Origin: F22 sp963675625
Lineage (GTDB): Bacteria > Bacteroidota > Bacteroidia > Bacteroidales > Bacteroidaceae
Assembly (NCBI GenBank): GCA_963675625.1
Contig: OY776497.1
Location: 2,480,001 to 2,544,000, forward strand
DNA: 64,000 nt
Direction: 5' to 3'
Shown: positions 43,516-52,416 of the stretch, piece by piece
Position numbering within the stretch: position 1 is the stretch's first letter
Layout of the letters: every line of letters starts with the position of its first letter
The notes under the pieces: generated by a model
Database searches by the model: none
What the model was told of the DNA's origin: nothing
Seen by the model: only the letters and a program-made list of their open reading frames with translations
Made by a program: the position numbers and the translations under genes

Positions 43516-44553
43516 ATGGTAGAAAAATTAAATAATTCTGAAAGGGAGCGCATAGATGGCGCTTCCTTTCGTGCTTTATTTTTGGATACATCTAGTGATT
43601 TTATCACTGTACAGACTTCTGGATCGACTGGCGTTCCTAAAAAAATGCAGGTGCAAAAAAGCCGAATGATTGCGTCTGCTAAGGCAACTTTGACTTTTTT
43701 GAACATTCAAAAAGGGCAGTCTGCTTTACTTTGTTTACCGACGAAATATATTTCTGGAATGATGATGGTCGTGCGAAGTATCGTAGGTGGACTACATCTT
43801 ATTGAAGGGGATGTGTGTGGACATCCATTAGAAGCATTTGTTGATCAAGGTGCTAGTTTTGATTTTGTAGCTATGACTCCTATGCAAGTTTTTAATAGCT
43901 TACAAGTCCCTCAAGAGAAAATGTTGCTTCAACAAATAGGCACTTTAATTATTGGTGGTGGTGCTATATCTCCTGTTCTAGAGAAAGAATTGCGTAAGCT
44001 TCATCCAGTTCGTATCTATAGTACATACGGGATGACTGAAACATTGTCTCATATTGCTATGCGACAAGTTAATGGAGTGCATCCTTCTTCATGGTATGTA
44101 CCGTTACCAGGAGTGACCATCGATACGGATACGAATGATGCATTGCGTATTTTTGCACCAGAAATATATCCCGATTGGCTACAAACTAATGATGTAGTAC
44201 ATTGTGTCAACCAAAAATTTGAAGTGTTAGGTCGAAGAGATAATATAATAAATTCAGGAGGGGTTAAAATTCAGATCGAACAGGTTGAAAAAGAAATTGC
44301 TCAAGTTTATTCATCACTAAACTTTGTCGTTACAAGTGTAGCAGATGACAAATTTGGTGAAGTTTTAGTTTTGCTTGTTGAAAAAGGGAATGATATAGAT
44401 TGCCGTCTATCTGAAATAGATTTTGACTTTTTACCTCGATATTTTCAACCAAAACATATGCTTTTTGTGGAGCATATTCCGATGACTGAAACAGGTAAGC
44501 CTAATCGGCCCTTATGCAAGCAATTATTTTGTGAGATGCAAAATAACCAATAA
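43516..44553 (+). CDS. menE: AMP-dependent acyl-CoA ligase, probable o-succinylbenzoate-CoA ligase
   Basis: 345-aa adenylate-forming enzyme: the P-loop TSGSTGVPKK near residue 35, YGMTETLSH near residue 172, the hinge LGRRDNIINSGGVKI and the C-terminal lysine motif TGKPNRP. The protein lacks the first 100-150 residues of typical acyl-CoA synthetases, as Bacteroidetes MenE proteins do. It would activate o-succinylbenzoate in menaquinone synthesis; other men genes are not in the window, so substrate is inferred from size and similarity. Confidence 0.8.
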   Translation: MVEKLNNSERERIDGASFRALFLDTSSDFITVQTSGSTGVPKKMQVQKSRMIASAKATLTFLNIQKGQSALLCLPTKYISGMMMVVRSIVGGLHLIEGDVCGHPLEAFVDQGASFDFVAMTPMQVFNSLQVPQEKMLLQQIGTLIIGGGAISPVLEKELRKLHPVRIYSTYGMTETLSHIAMRQVNGVHPSSWYVPLPGVTIDTDTNDALRIFAPEIYPDWLQTNDVVHCVNQKFEVLGRRDNIINSGGVKIQIEQVEKEIAQVYSSLNFVVTSVADDKFGEVLVLLVEKGNDIDCRLSEIDFDFLPRYFQPKHMLFVEHIPMTETGKPNRPLCKQLFCEMQNNQ

Positions 44554-44597
44554 GATGCGGATAATGCCTGTTCATTTTACTTTTCAATACTAAAATC

Positions 44598-44628
44598 TTT
44601 GAAAATATAGTCAAGTTCTTTATATTTG
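44598..44628 (+). promoter_or_regulatory. Promoter of the four-kinase operon
   Basis: TTTG (44598-44601) and TATATTTG (44621-44628) are 19 bases apart, a full match to the Bacteroidetes pattern. Transcription should start near 44634, 28 bases before the first gene; no later promoter of this quality is seen before 52191. Confidence 0.75.
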
Positions 44629-44661
44629 CATATACTTGAGAGCAATAATTAAAGAGAAGTA

Positions 44662-46077
44662 ATGATATCACTTGCACACCACTTTATTGCGTTTTGTCGC
44701 AATCTCTTTTTCGATCACGATATACAAGAACTATGGGGGCTTGTCGTTGTGTTATCTTTGCTTTTGGTTTGCTTAATAGTTTTGATTATATACAATATTT
44801 ACGCAAATAGCCGTATTTATCGTCGTATCTTGACTAATCGTCGTATTGCCAAAGTGATTGAACAAATACCAATTCCTATAGTGGTTTGTCAATATGAAGA
44901 AAAGGCTAGGCATAGTGCTTTTGTAACTAGTCGATCGGTGTATGCAAATAAATTATCTTCTGAGTTGCTTGGCCAAATGACAATACAAGATTTGCGCCAT
45001 CGTTTCACGCCATCAACGGTTGATGCATTACAGCAAATTGTGCACGAAACTGTGCGGACAAAAACATCTCAAAATAATCTATTAAAGATGGAGCTTAGAA
45101 GTGGACATACTTTATTTTATGTCATTCAATTGGTCCCTTTTTCTTTACATCAATTGGAGTATTATTTAGCGGTGGCTATAGATGTTGGTGAATTGTATGC
45201 ACATGATTTTTCAACTCAAATATTTCGTCAAGAAAAATTGACCTTTCTGCATAATGTCTCTTCTTATATCGGGGAACCATTACATAGAATTGTTGATATG
45301 TCTATTCTGTTGACAACCATGAAGCCTAGTAGTCAACGTGAGCATTTGGCACAGGAACTAACTCTAGAAAATCAACGTTTATTGAATATCGTAGAGAATA
45401 TTCTTTTGTATGCGAAGATTGAATCTGGTACGGTGCTCAATAATCTATCTTGGTTTGATGGAGTGGCTGTGATGAAAGAACGCGAAAATGTGTACAAATC
45501 ATGGGTGCCACAAGATAAGCAAATTGTTATCACTATGGAACACCCATATGAAAAATTAAATATTCAACTTGATTTATTATATTTTGCAACAAGTTTGAAT
45601 CGTCTAGTTGAAAATGCAATTCTGCATGCTGATAGCCCTGTGATACGAGTTGGATATTTTGTATATGACCACATGTTTTATATGTGGTGTCGGGATATTG
45701 GAAAAGGTATATCACAAAGTGAACAGATACGCGTGTATGAGCGCTTTTATAAGTCCGATTCTAATAGTTCGAGAGCTGGTATGGGGCTAGCATTAAATAG
45801 AATAATGTGTGAAGCTTTACACGGAGCTACAGGTATGGTTTCAGAAGAAGGGCAGGGAACTTTTGCGTGGATTGCTTTGCCAATGACGATAGATTCTGAA
45901 TTATCATTGTCTTATGATAATGAAAAGATTCAAAAAATGTTACAGCTACGAACAAAAGGTATTTGGTTTGATGCTTTTACTTCGGATAATATTAAATGCT
46001 ACGGGATTCGTCAAGAAAAACAATATATCATTCGAAATGATGGATCTTTTTATAGGAAAGGAGGTCATAGTGTATAG
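44662..46077 (+). CDS. Membrane histidine-kinase-like protein lacking the phosphoacceptor His (pseudo-HisKA)
   Basis: 471-aa inner-membrane protein. One membrane helix (residues about 26-46), a PAS-like cytoplasmic domain (about 60-175), a HisKA-like dimerisation region and an HATPase domain. Aligned to FLANMSHEIRTPL the H-box reads FLHNVSSYIGEPL, so Ser201 replaces the phosphorylated His. The ATPase motifs are kept: LVENAILHA (N-box), DIGKGIS and GMGLAL. It has no periplasmic sensor domain, unlike the next three genes. It may bind ATP and act on a partner kinase, which is inference. A C-terminal tail of about 60 residues follows the ATPase domain. First gene of the operon; overlaps the next gene by 8 bases. 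Confidence 0.8.
   Translation: MISLAHHFIAFCRNLFFDHDIQELWGLVVVLSLLLVCLIVLIIYNIYANSRIYRRILTNRRIAKVIEQIPIPIVVCQYEEKARHSAFVTSRSVYANKLSSELLGQMTIQDLRHRFTPSTVDALQQIVHETVRTKTSQNNLLKMELRSGHTLFYVIQLVPFSLHQLEYYLAVAIDVGELYAHDFSTQIFRQEKLTFLHNVSSYIGEPLHRIVDMSILLTTMKPSSQREHLAQELTLENQRLLNIVENILLYAKIESGTVLNNLSWFDGVAVMKERENVYKSWVPQDKQIVITMEHPYEKLNIQLDLLYFATSLNRLVENAILHADSPVIRVGYFVYDHMFYMWCRDIGKGISQSEQIRVYERFYKSDSNSSRAGMGLALNRIMCEALHGATGMVSEEGQGTFAWIALPMTIDSELSLSYDNEKIQKMLQLRTKGIWFDAFTSDNIKCYGIRQEKQYIIRNDGSFYRKGGHSV
46057..46072 (+). promoter_or_regulatory. Shine-Dalgarno-like sequence and GTG start
   Basis: AAAGGAGGT (46057-46065) lies 4 bases before the GTG at 46070-46072. Such sequences are rare in Bacteroidetes; here it falls inside the end of the preceding gene and decides the start of the next. 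Confidence 0.5.
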
Positions 46078-47965
46078 TGTTTTGCGATATCCCACTCTTG
46101 TTCTCCTGTTAGTATGCTCTATGAGTGCTTTCTCAAAGAAAACAGTGCATATGGAGAGCTCTAATCCGATTCTTGTAGGAACGGTAAACTCATCCTCTAT
46201 TTTTCATGAACGTCTAGCAAATGGTGAAGTCAGGGGCTTTACTGTTGATGTGGTGAAGACTGTTTTTGATAAGCATAAAATTCCTTATAAGATTCTTTGC
46301 ACTTCTCTTTTGGGCAATTCTGTGATTGAAAATTCTATAGGAAAGATAGATGTCTGGTTGGACGATATTAATAATGTGACCGAAGATAGTCTATTCTATT
46401 ATAGTGATACACTATATGTTGGTCATCCATCATTGTTTGTATTATCTACTTCTAAGTATAAACGTTTGTTTGATTTCGTTGCTGATACTACACTTATATC
46501 GACAAATTATAGTTGTGACTTAAATGATTCAAAGCTTAGTAATATAAAGTTTATACATAAGAACACCTCTCTCGATAGACGTTTGAAATTACTTGTTGGG
46601 CATAGTATTTCAGGAATAATTATAGATCGTGAAGAGATGTACGCATATATTGCCGAGCATGATTTGAGTGTAAAATTGCACGAAATACCATTACATGTCT
46701 TACCACGTGTTCATCGTTTACGTATCTCTAAGAGGGATGCCAACCTGTATACTATACTTACCCAAGGAATTGCCGACATGAAAAGGGATGGTGAATGGGC
46801 AAGCTTACAAAAGGAATGGTTTCCCTATACTAATAGTCAGTACAGATTATATTGCAACCTGTCGGTCATTCTTGTTTTATTGTTTGTTTTATGTATCCTG
46901 GGAGCATGCTGTTTAACTTATTTGTTTATACAAAAGTGGAGAAAAAAACAGGACTTGCCCCAGAATGATTTATTTGCGAAAATAAAAGAGAACTTACCTC
47001 TTGAAGTGCGTTTAACACATGTGCATGTTCCACAACAACATACAAACTATAATATAACAGTTGTTCAAGATGAAAATGGAGACAATAAGCATGTAAAAAA
47101 ATGGTCTATTTGGCTTCCCGATTTACTGGATGGAACTATGATTTATTTGGCTTATGACGTCACGCAATATATCAATGAATTAAGTCAACAAGAAAAAGCA
47201 GAACGCACAAAATCAGTTTTTTTGGCCAATATGAGTCATGATATTAGAAGTCCTTTAAATGCGGTGGTGGGTTTTTCTGATGTATTAATTCATACACCTG
47301 TTGAGAATAAAGAGGATATTGATAGTTATAAGGAACTTATTGTTTCTAGTTCACAGTTCATGCTTAAACTATTTCAGGATATAATTGATATCTCTCATTT
47401 ACAGACAGATACCATGACCTTTGAATCTGTAGATACAGATTTGTATGCTCTCATGCGTCAAATAGATGCCCATTATTGCAAAGTACTTGAAGATAGAAAT
47501 ATTAGTTTTAAATTATTTCAACCTTACAATCAATTGCGTGCAATATTAGATAAAGATAGATTGCTTCAAGTGATACATAACATTGTTGGAAATGCGGCAA
47601 AATATACATCTAGCGGTACTATCGCTATTGGTTTGATTAATGAAGGAGAGCATTTGTTGTTTTTTTGTTGGGATACTGGGAGCGGTATATCTAAAGAAAG
47701 GAAGCAGCAAGTTTTTAATCGTTTTGCCAAATTAGATGAAATAGCCAAAGGAACTGGACTTGGTATGGCTATATGTAAATCAATAGCTACATTTTTACAT
47801 GGTGAAATAGACTTGGTTAGTCAAGAAAATAAAGGAACTTTGTTTTGGTATCGCATTCCAGTACATGTGGATTCTGCGGCTAATTCAAAGTTTACAGAAT
47901 GGAATGTTGTTAATAAAGTATTTGAACAAATAAAAACCAAACAATTCCATGTGTATGAAAATTAA
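46070..47965 (+). CDS. Sensor histidine kinase with periplasmic solute-binding (SBP_bac_3-like) domain
   Basis: 631-aa inner-membrane kinase. I use the GTG at 46070: it yields a proper signal peptide (VYSVLRYPTLVLLLVCSMSAFS), follows a Shine-Dalgarno-like AAAGGAGGT and overlaps the previous gene by 8 bases; earlier ATGs in this frame lie deep in that gene. Order: signal peptide, type-3 solute-binding domain (about 33-255, NGEVRGFTVDVV, GEWASLQKEWFP), membrane helix (about 264-287), short linker, HisKA with intact NMSHDIRSPLNAVV (His about 390), HATPase with IVGNAAKYT, DTGSGIS and GTGLGMAI. No receiver domain. Likely a real kinase sensing a small solute. Confidence 0.85.
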   Translation: MYSVLRYPTLVLLLVCSMSAFSKKTVHMESSNPILVGTVNSSSIFHERLANGEVRGFTVDVVKTVFDKHKIPYKILCTSLLGNSVIENSIGKIDVWLDDINNVTEDSLFYYSDTLYVGHPSLFVLSTSKYKRLFDFVADTTLISTNYSCDLNDSKLSNIKFIHKNTSLDRRLKLLVGHSISGIIIDREEMYAYIAEHDLSVKLHEIPLHVLPRVHRLRISKRDANLYTILTQGIADMKRDGEWASLQKEWFPYTNSQYRLYCNLSVILVLLFVLCILGACCLTYLFIQKWRKKQDLPQNDLFAKIKENLPLEVRLTHVHVPQQHTNYNITVVQDENGDNKHVKKWSIWLPDLLDGTMIYLAYDVTQYINELSQQEKAERTKSVFLANMSHDIRSPLNAVVGFSDVLIHTPVENKEDIDSYKELIVSSSQFMLKLFQDIIDISHLQTDTMTFESVDTDLYALMRQIDAHYCKVLEDRNISFKLFQPYNQLRAILDKDRLLQVIHNIVGNAAKYTSSGTIAIGLINEGEHLLFFCWDTGSGISKERKQQVFNRFAKLDEIAKGTGLGMAICKSIATFLHGEIDLVSQENKGTLFWYRIPVHVDSAANSKFTEWNVVNKVFEQIKTKQFHVYEN

Positions 47966-50057
47966 TTCCATCTTTTATAAGTGCTTGGGACTGTTTCTTT
48001 TGTTCAGCGCTCTCTGTACGACAAGCTATTCTCAAGTATTACCCAATAAATTGTCATCTCCTTCCCAAAAAGAGAGTGACAGGATTGTTATTGGTGGAAG
48101 TATTGATTGGCCTCCATTGCAATATGTAGATGCAGATGGGAAATTACAAGGGTATATAACAGATCTTATTAGTTCACTTTGTAATGAGATGTCCGTACCA
48201 TATACCTACAAATTAAGTACCTCTTTGCAACTTTTTGATACAGTTTCAGATGATGTAGACTTAACTTTAAGTCTTAATCATTCCGTAGGAGATATAGATA
48301 AGTATATGAATTTTGCTTTGCCAATATATCGCATTCATCCTATACTACTTACCCGTCGGGAAGACGCACATTTTATAGTTGATGATTTATCCCGTATGCA
48401 TATACTAGTACTCAATGATGGTTTTTCAGAAGCACATCTACATTCAATGGGATTTAATCCAGAAATTACAAAGGTAAACGATGTGGATGAGCTCCTTTAT
48501 TTACTAGAGAACGGATCCTTTCAAGCCTTATATGTAGGAAAAGAAGTTGCTCAATATTTAATTCGAAAAGAAGGTAAAGAGAAACAATTCCGTTTTCTTG
48601 AATTTAATTTCCCTACAATGCCGATATATTTGTGTACAACCAAAAACAATCCAGAATTGGACGTTGCACTTAAAAAAGCATGGGATATATTAGAACAACG
48701 TGGAGATATAGATCAATTGCAACATAAATGGTTTATAGCATCATCAGGTACATGGGCAACTACTGAACGTTTATTATTGATTGCCATTTTTTTACTTGTT
48801 GTGTATTATGGAGCTATTTTTTATTATTGGCGTCGTTATCAAATACAGAAAGATATAGATCAGAAGAATTTGGATGAGTTTGTTAAACAAGTCGGTTTTG
48901 GAATGCCATTTTATTATACATTGGAAGATATAACTGATGCTCGTTTTCAAGGAGGCATTGGCTGTCTCGTGCATTCTAACAATTTTAGTGATGTGATGAT
49001 TGGTGAACGTGGCTTTTATGAGTTCTCCAAAAGCTTGTCAGCAGATACCTACACTCTTATCTTAGAGAAACGAGTAGAAGCTATACGTACTCGTGAAGTA
49101 GTGGTGGTAGATATGCCATACACTTATCCAAATGGGCAACATGTTATGATCAATATGAATCTTAAAGTATTTGATTCGTATAATAAATTATATATGCTTA
49201 CTGTAGCTTACGAATTAGATGAGTGGAAAGAAATTAAAGAAAGGGCAGAAAACGCTGTCAATGACAAAAAGCATTTTGTTGAACATATGAGTCATGAGAT
49301 TCGTACACCTTTGAACAGTATTATTGGTTTTAGTGATTTATTACACTTAGAAAAAGATGTTGAAGTGCGTAATGAATTTAAAAATCTGATATTACAAAAA
49401 AATGAAGAAATTGATGGGTTGGTTAACGACCTCATAACATTGTCTGAGTTGGATGCCGGGCAAATAAAGATAGCGCTCAATTCGAACGATGCGATGCAGT
49501 TGTTTTTTTCAGTAGAAGGTCTTCTTCCAACGAATCATCAGGCCTCTAAGGTGCGTTTAGTGACAGAAAAATTTTTTCAAGTATGTTTATTTCAATCTGA
49601 TGTGCGACTATACAATATAGTAGCGCAAAATTTCATATCTAATGCTTTAAAGCATACAGATGAAGGAGTGATTACGTCAGGTGTAGTGTATGACCAAGGA
49701 AATGTGATCTTTTATGTAGAAGATACAGGGTGCGGAATCAGTAAAAATAAGTTGCCTTATATTTTTGAGCGATTTACTAAAGGGGATATGTTTGCACAAG
49801 GTACAGGTATTGGCTTAGCTATCTGTCAATCTATCGCAATGAAAGCTAGAGGGTGTATAGGAGTTTATTCCAAAGAAAATAAAGGTAGTCTTTTTTGGAT
49901 TTCTTTCCCTGCAGAAGACGCAATCTGTGTAAAAATAGATGATATTGGGCATGCTCATCGCGTGGCACAGCTTAATAAGCGCTGGGAAGGTGTTTGGTAT
50001 GAGACAGAAGATGATGGTAGAATGAGTTATAATACTCCTTCAGGAGTTAAATTGTAA
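47955..50057 (+). CDS. Sensor histidine kinase with periplasmic solute-binding domain and PAS-like domain
   Basis: 700-aa inner-membrane kinase; an ATG two codons upstream (47949) is equally possible. Order: signal peptide (MKINSIFYKCLGLFLLF, cleavage near SYSQ), SBP_bac_3 domain (about 42-262, IGGSIDWPPLQYVDADG, QRGDIDQLQHKWF), membrane helix (about 272-292), PAS-like domain (about 310-420), HisKA with intact HMSHEIRTPLNSII (His about 447), HATPase with NFISNALKHT, EDTGCGIS and GTGIGLAI. A C-terminal tail of about 45 residues follows. Overlaps the previous gene by 11 or 17 bases. All catalytic motifs are present, so it should be active. Confidence 0.88.
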   Translation: MKINSIFYKCLGLFLLFSALCTTSYSQVLPNKLSSPSQKESDRIVIGGSIDWPPLQYVDADGKLQGYITDLISSLCNEMSVPYTYKLSTSLQLFDTVSDDVDLTLSLNHSVGDIDKYMNFALPIYRIHPILLTRREDAHFIVDDLSRMHILVLNDGFSEAHLHSMGFNPEITKVNDVDELLYLLENGSFQALYVGKEVAQYLIRKEGKEKQFRFLEFNFPTMPIYLCTTKNNPELDVALKKAWDILEQRGDIDQLQHKWFIASSGTWATTERLLLIAIFLLVVYYGAIFYYWRRYQIQKDIDQKNLDEFVKQVGFGMPFYYTLEDITDARFQGGIGCLVHSNNFSDVMIGERGFYEFSKSLSADTYTLILEKRVEAIRTREVVVVDMPYTYPNGQHVMINMNLKVFDSYNKLYMLTVAYELDEWKEIKERAENAVNDKKHFVEHMSHEIRTPLNSIIGFSDLLHLEKDVEVRNEFKNLILQKNEEIDGLVNDLITLSELDAGQIKIALNSNDAMQLFFSVEGLLPTNHQASKVRLVTEKFFQVCLFQSDVRLYNIVAQNFISNALKHTDEGVITSGVVYDQGNVIFYVEDTGCGISKNKLPYIFERFTKGDMFAQGTGIGLAICQSIAMKARGCIGVYSKENKGSLFWISFPAEDAICVKIDDIGHAHRVAQLNKRWEGVWYETEDDGRMSYNTPSGVKL

Positions 50058-50061
50058 GCAT

Positions 50062-52191
50062 ATGAAGATTAAAGGATTTGAAACTTATGATACATCGGGG
50101 ATTCCTTATTTGCTGCGTGTAGTATTATTTGCTGCAGCGTTGTCTGTAGTGCTTATTATTTATATGCTTTTCTTTACCCCAATGAAAAAGGAAGTGCCGA
50201 ATAATGAGTCTGATTCTCAAACAAGCTTTTTGTCCGATACCGTATTTACTGAAAATAACCCGTTGTTGATTGCTGTTAATCGACAATATCCGCCATTAGA
50301 ATTTACTAATAATAAAGGAATACCAGTAGGTTTTCATATCGATTTATATAAATCATTAATGAGACGTGCTGGTATAAAATATTATAAATTTATACTTGGT
50401 AGTTGGAGTGAAAATGATAGACGTTTCAAAAAATCGGAAGTGGATCTGACGATTAGTATGTTTCAATTGAACCATATGGGGGCAGAAGAACGAGTGGGGC
50501 GTGTGAACGATGTAAATGCGTGTATTATTGTTCCAAATGATTCTCCTTTTTATACGCTTAAGGATTTAAATGATCATGTAATAGGTGCAGATTCTCTTTT
50601 GTGCATATATGAAAATAATGCCAATGTACAAAAAGAAAATAGAATCAGTTACAATTATGATATATTGCCCCATCGTATTCAAAAACTTAAGGATGGAAAA
50701 ATTCAGGCTTTATGTGTTGAAAAAGATGTTGCAGGGTATCTACTCAACCATGCTAGTTATGGCCTACAGAATATGCGTATGATTGACATACAATCTACTT
50801 TGCAATTCATTATGATATGTCATAATAAGACACCAGAATTGCTTCATCGCTTACAGGTCGCTTTTCAAGAAATATATGCAGATAGATCTCTTGATCACAT
50901 GCATCGTCGATGGATTACTAATTATAGTGCTGATGTGAAGCGTGATCGATCATATATATACGCTTTCTTTACATTGTCTTTTTTTGTGTTGCTCTTGCCA
51001 ATGGGATATATGTTAATCATTTTAAGTCGTCGCCATCATATGATGATGAGGAGTCAACAAAATTTGATTATGCAATCATTAAAAAACATGCCATTACCTA
51101 TATATATAAAAGATCCCTGTATGGATGAAAAGATTCTTTATGCGAATCCTGCAGCTATCGAATTGATCGGTAAAGATGGGCATAAAGTGTCTACCTTCCA
51201 ACAAAAAGGGGAAGGTAAAAAAAGGACATCTGAAATAGAAAATGAAGTTATTCGTAGTGGAAAGACTTATTTTGGGACAGCGCATTGGGTGCTTGTGGAT
51301 GGGCAAGAATTGGATATGCAAATAGCTAAAACATGTATAAATTATGCGCAAAAAAAGGCAATCATTGTTGTTGGTATGGTTATTAATGACTTGATAGATG
51401 CACGTAATCGTTCTCTTCAAGCTCAACGTATGAAGAATGCATTCATTGCCTCTATGACTAAAAGTATAAGAAAACCGTTGGATGATATTATTAAGTATAG
51501 CACTGCCTTATGCCACTCTAGTGATGATGATGAGCAAGTTCAAGAATTGGCTTTGGCTAAATTAAACAAAGCCAATGACAGCTTATTACATTTGGTGAAT
51601 CAAGCAATGAAAGAATCTGAACGTATCGCTTCTTACAATGAAGAAGCTAGAGAGTGGGTCGATTTACATAAAATTTTTCAAGCTCATTATGATAAAGTGA
51701 TATTGTCAGTAGAGAATAGCTTTAAGTTGTTAGAAGTTTTATTTTCTAGCCCATATACTGAAGCACAAGCATATGTTGCTAGGCCTTTCGTTGAAGATTT
51801 TATAGCTACGATAATAGATGTCGCTCGAAAGCTCACTGGGGAAGGACATCTTCATGTGTATTGGACTGTTGATGCTGATAATTTAGAATTATATATTGAA
51901 TGCAGTGCAATCAATTATAAAGACGAACAGTTGGCTGAACTATTTATTTTTGATTCAGGAGAAATACAAGACAATATGCGTGGAGCATTATATTATACTC
52001 ATTCTGTATTGAAAGAGGCTGGTGGGTATATGCGTGTCGTAAATTTACTGAGTGAAGGATTGATCTTTTATGCAAGGATACCTCTTCAAGTTAGTCATTC
52101 GTCCATTGATATGCACTATGATTATTCATCCATTCAGCATATACAATATACGCTCAACAAAACAAAAACACCTATACTCACATCTTTTTGA
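50062..52191 (+). CDS. Kinase-like membrane sensor with lost phosphoacceptor and ATP site (pseudokinase)
   Basis: 709-aa inner-membrane protein with the layout of the two previous kinases: N-terminal membrane anchor (about 17-38), SBP_bac_3 domain (about 66-290, AVNRQYPPLEFTNNKGIPVGFHIDLY), membrane helix (about 298-320), PAS-like domain and a C-terminal kinase-like region. The H-box reads FIASMTKSIRKPL, with Lys467 where His belongs. The final domain keeps the fold-like pattern but has no N-box, DxGxG or GxGLG motif. It can hardly act as a kinase and may be a receptor subunit, an inference. Starts 4 bases after the previous stop. A terminator-like palindrome follows at 52288. Confidence 0.82.
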   Translation: MKIKGFETYDTSGIPYLLRVVLFAAALSVVLIIYMLFFTPMKKEVPNNESDSQTSFLSDTVFTENNPLLIAVNRQYPPLEFTNNKGIPVGFHIDLYKSLMRRAGIKYYKFILGSWSENDRRFKKSEVDLTISMFQLNHMGAEERVGRVNDVNACIIVPNDSPFYTLKDLNDHVIGADSLLCIYENNANVQKENRISYNYDILPHRIQKLKDGKIQALCVEKDVAGYLLNHASYGLQNMRMIDIQSTLQFIMICHNKTPELLHRLQVAFQEIYADRSLDHMHRRWITNYSADVKRDRSYIYAFFTLSFFVLLLPMGYMLIILSRRHHMMMRSQQNLIMQSLKNMPLPIYIKDPCMDEKILYANPAAIELIGKDGHKVSTFQQKGEGKKRTSEIENEVIRSGKTYFGTAHWVLVDGQELDMQIAKTCINYAQKKAIIVVGMVINDLIDARNRSLQAQRMKNAFIASMTKSIRKPLDDIIKYSTALCHSSDDDEQVQELALAKLNKANDSLLHLVNQAMKESERIASYNEEAREWVDLHKIFQAHYDKVILSVENSFKLLEVLFSSPYTEAQAYVARPFVEDFIATIIDVARKLTGEGHLHVYWTVDADNLELYIECSAINYKDEQLAELFIFDSGEIQDNMRGALYYTHSVLKEAGGYMRVVNLLSEGLIFYARIPLQVSHSSIDMHYDYSSIQHIQYTLNKTKTPILTSF

Positions 52192-52219
52192 TCAAAAAAC
52201 GAGTACTATTTTACGTGTT

Positions 52220-52310
52220 TTTTGCAAGCGCTTGCGATCCAAAACGCAAGCGCTTGCAAAACGCCAATCATCCCAATGTCTAGCAAATCGCAAGCGCTTG
52301 CGATTTTTTC
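52220..52310 (+). repeat. Three copies of the palindrome GCAAGCGCTTGC, the last a terminator
   Basis: Copies at 52224-52235, 52246-52257 and 52290-52301. Copies 1 and 2 with their flanks form a larger 17-bp inverted repeat (52220-52236 with 52245-52261, 8-base loop). Copy 3 can fold as TCGCAA-GCGC-TTGCGA followed by TTTTTT, an intrinsic terminator for the kinase operon. Confidence 0.8.
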
Positions 52311-52416
52311 AATAGATAATGAACCATTTTAAGGAAAAGATGATGACAAAATCCAAATATAAATTCAGGCCAATTGGTTCTGAATAAGAAGTCTATCAAC
52401 CGACGATAAAGCTACG

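Noticed and set aside
45914..46069. Upstream extension of the second kinase gene
   Set aside because: It lies wholly in the previous gene in another frame and would put about 50 residues before the signal peptide.
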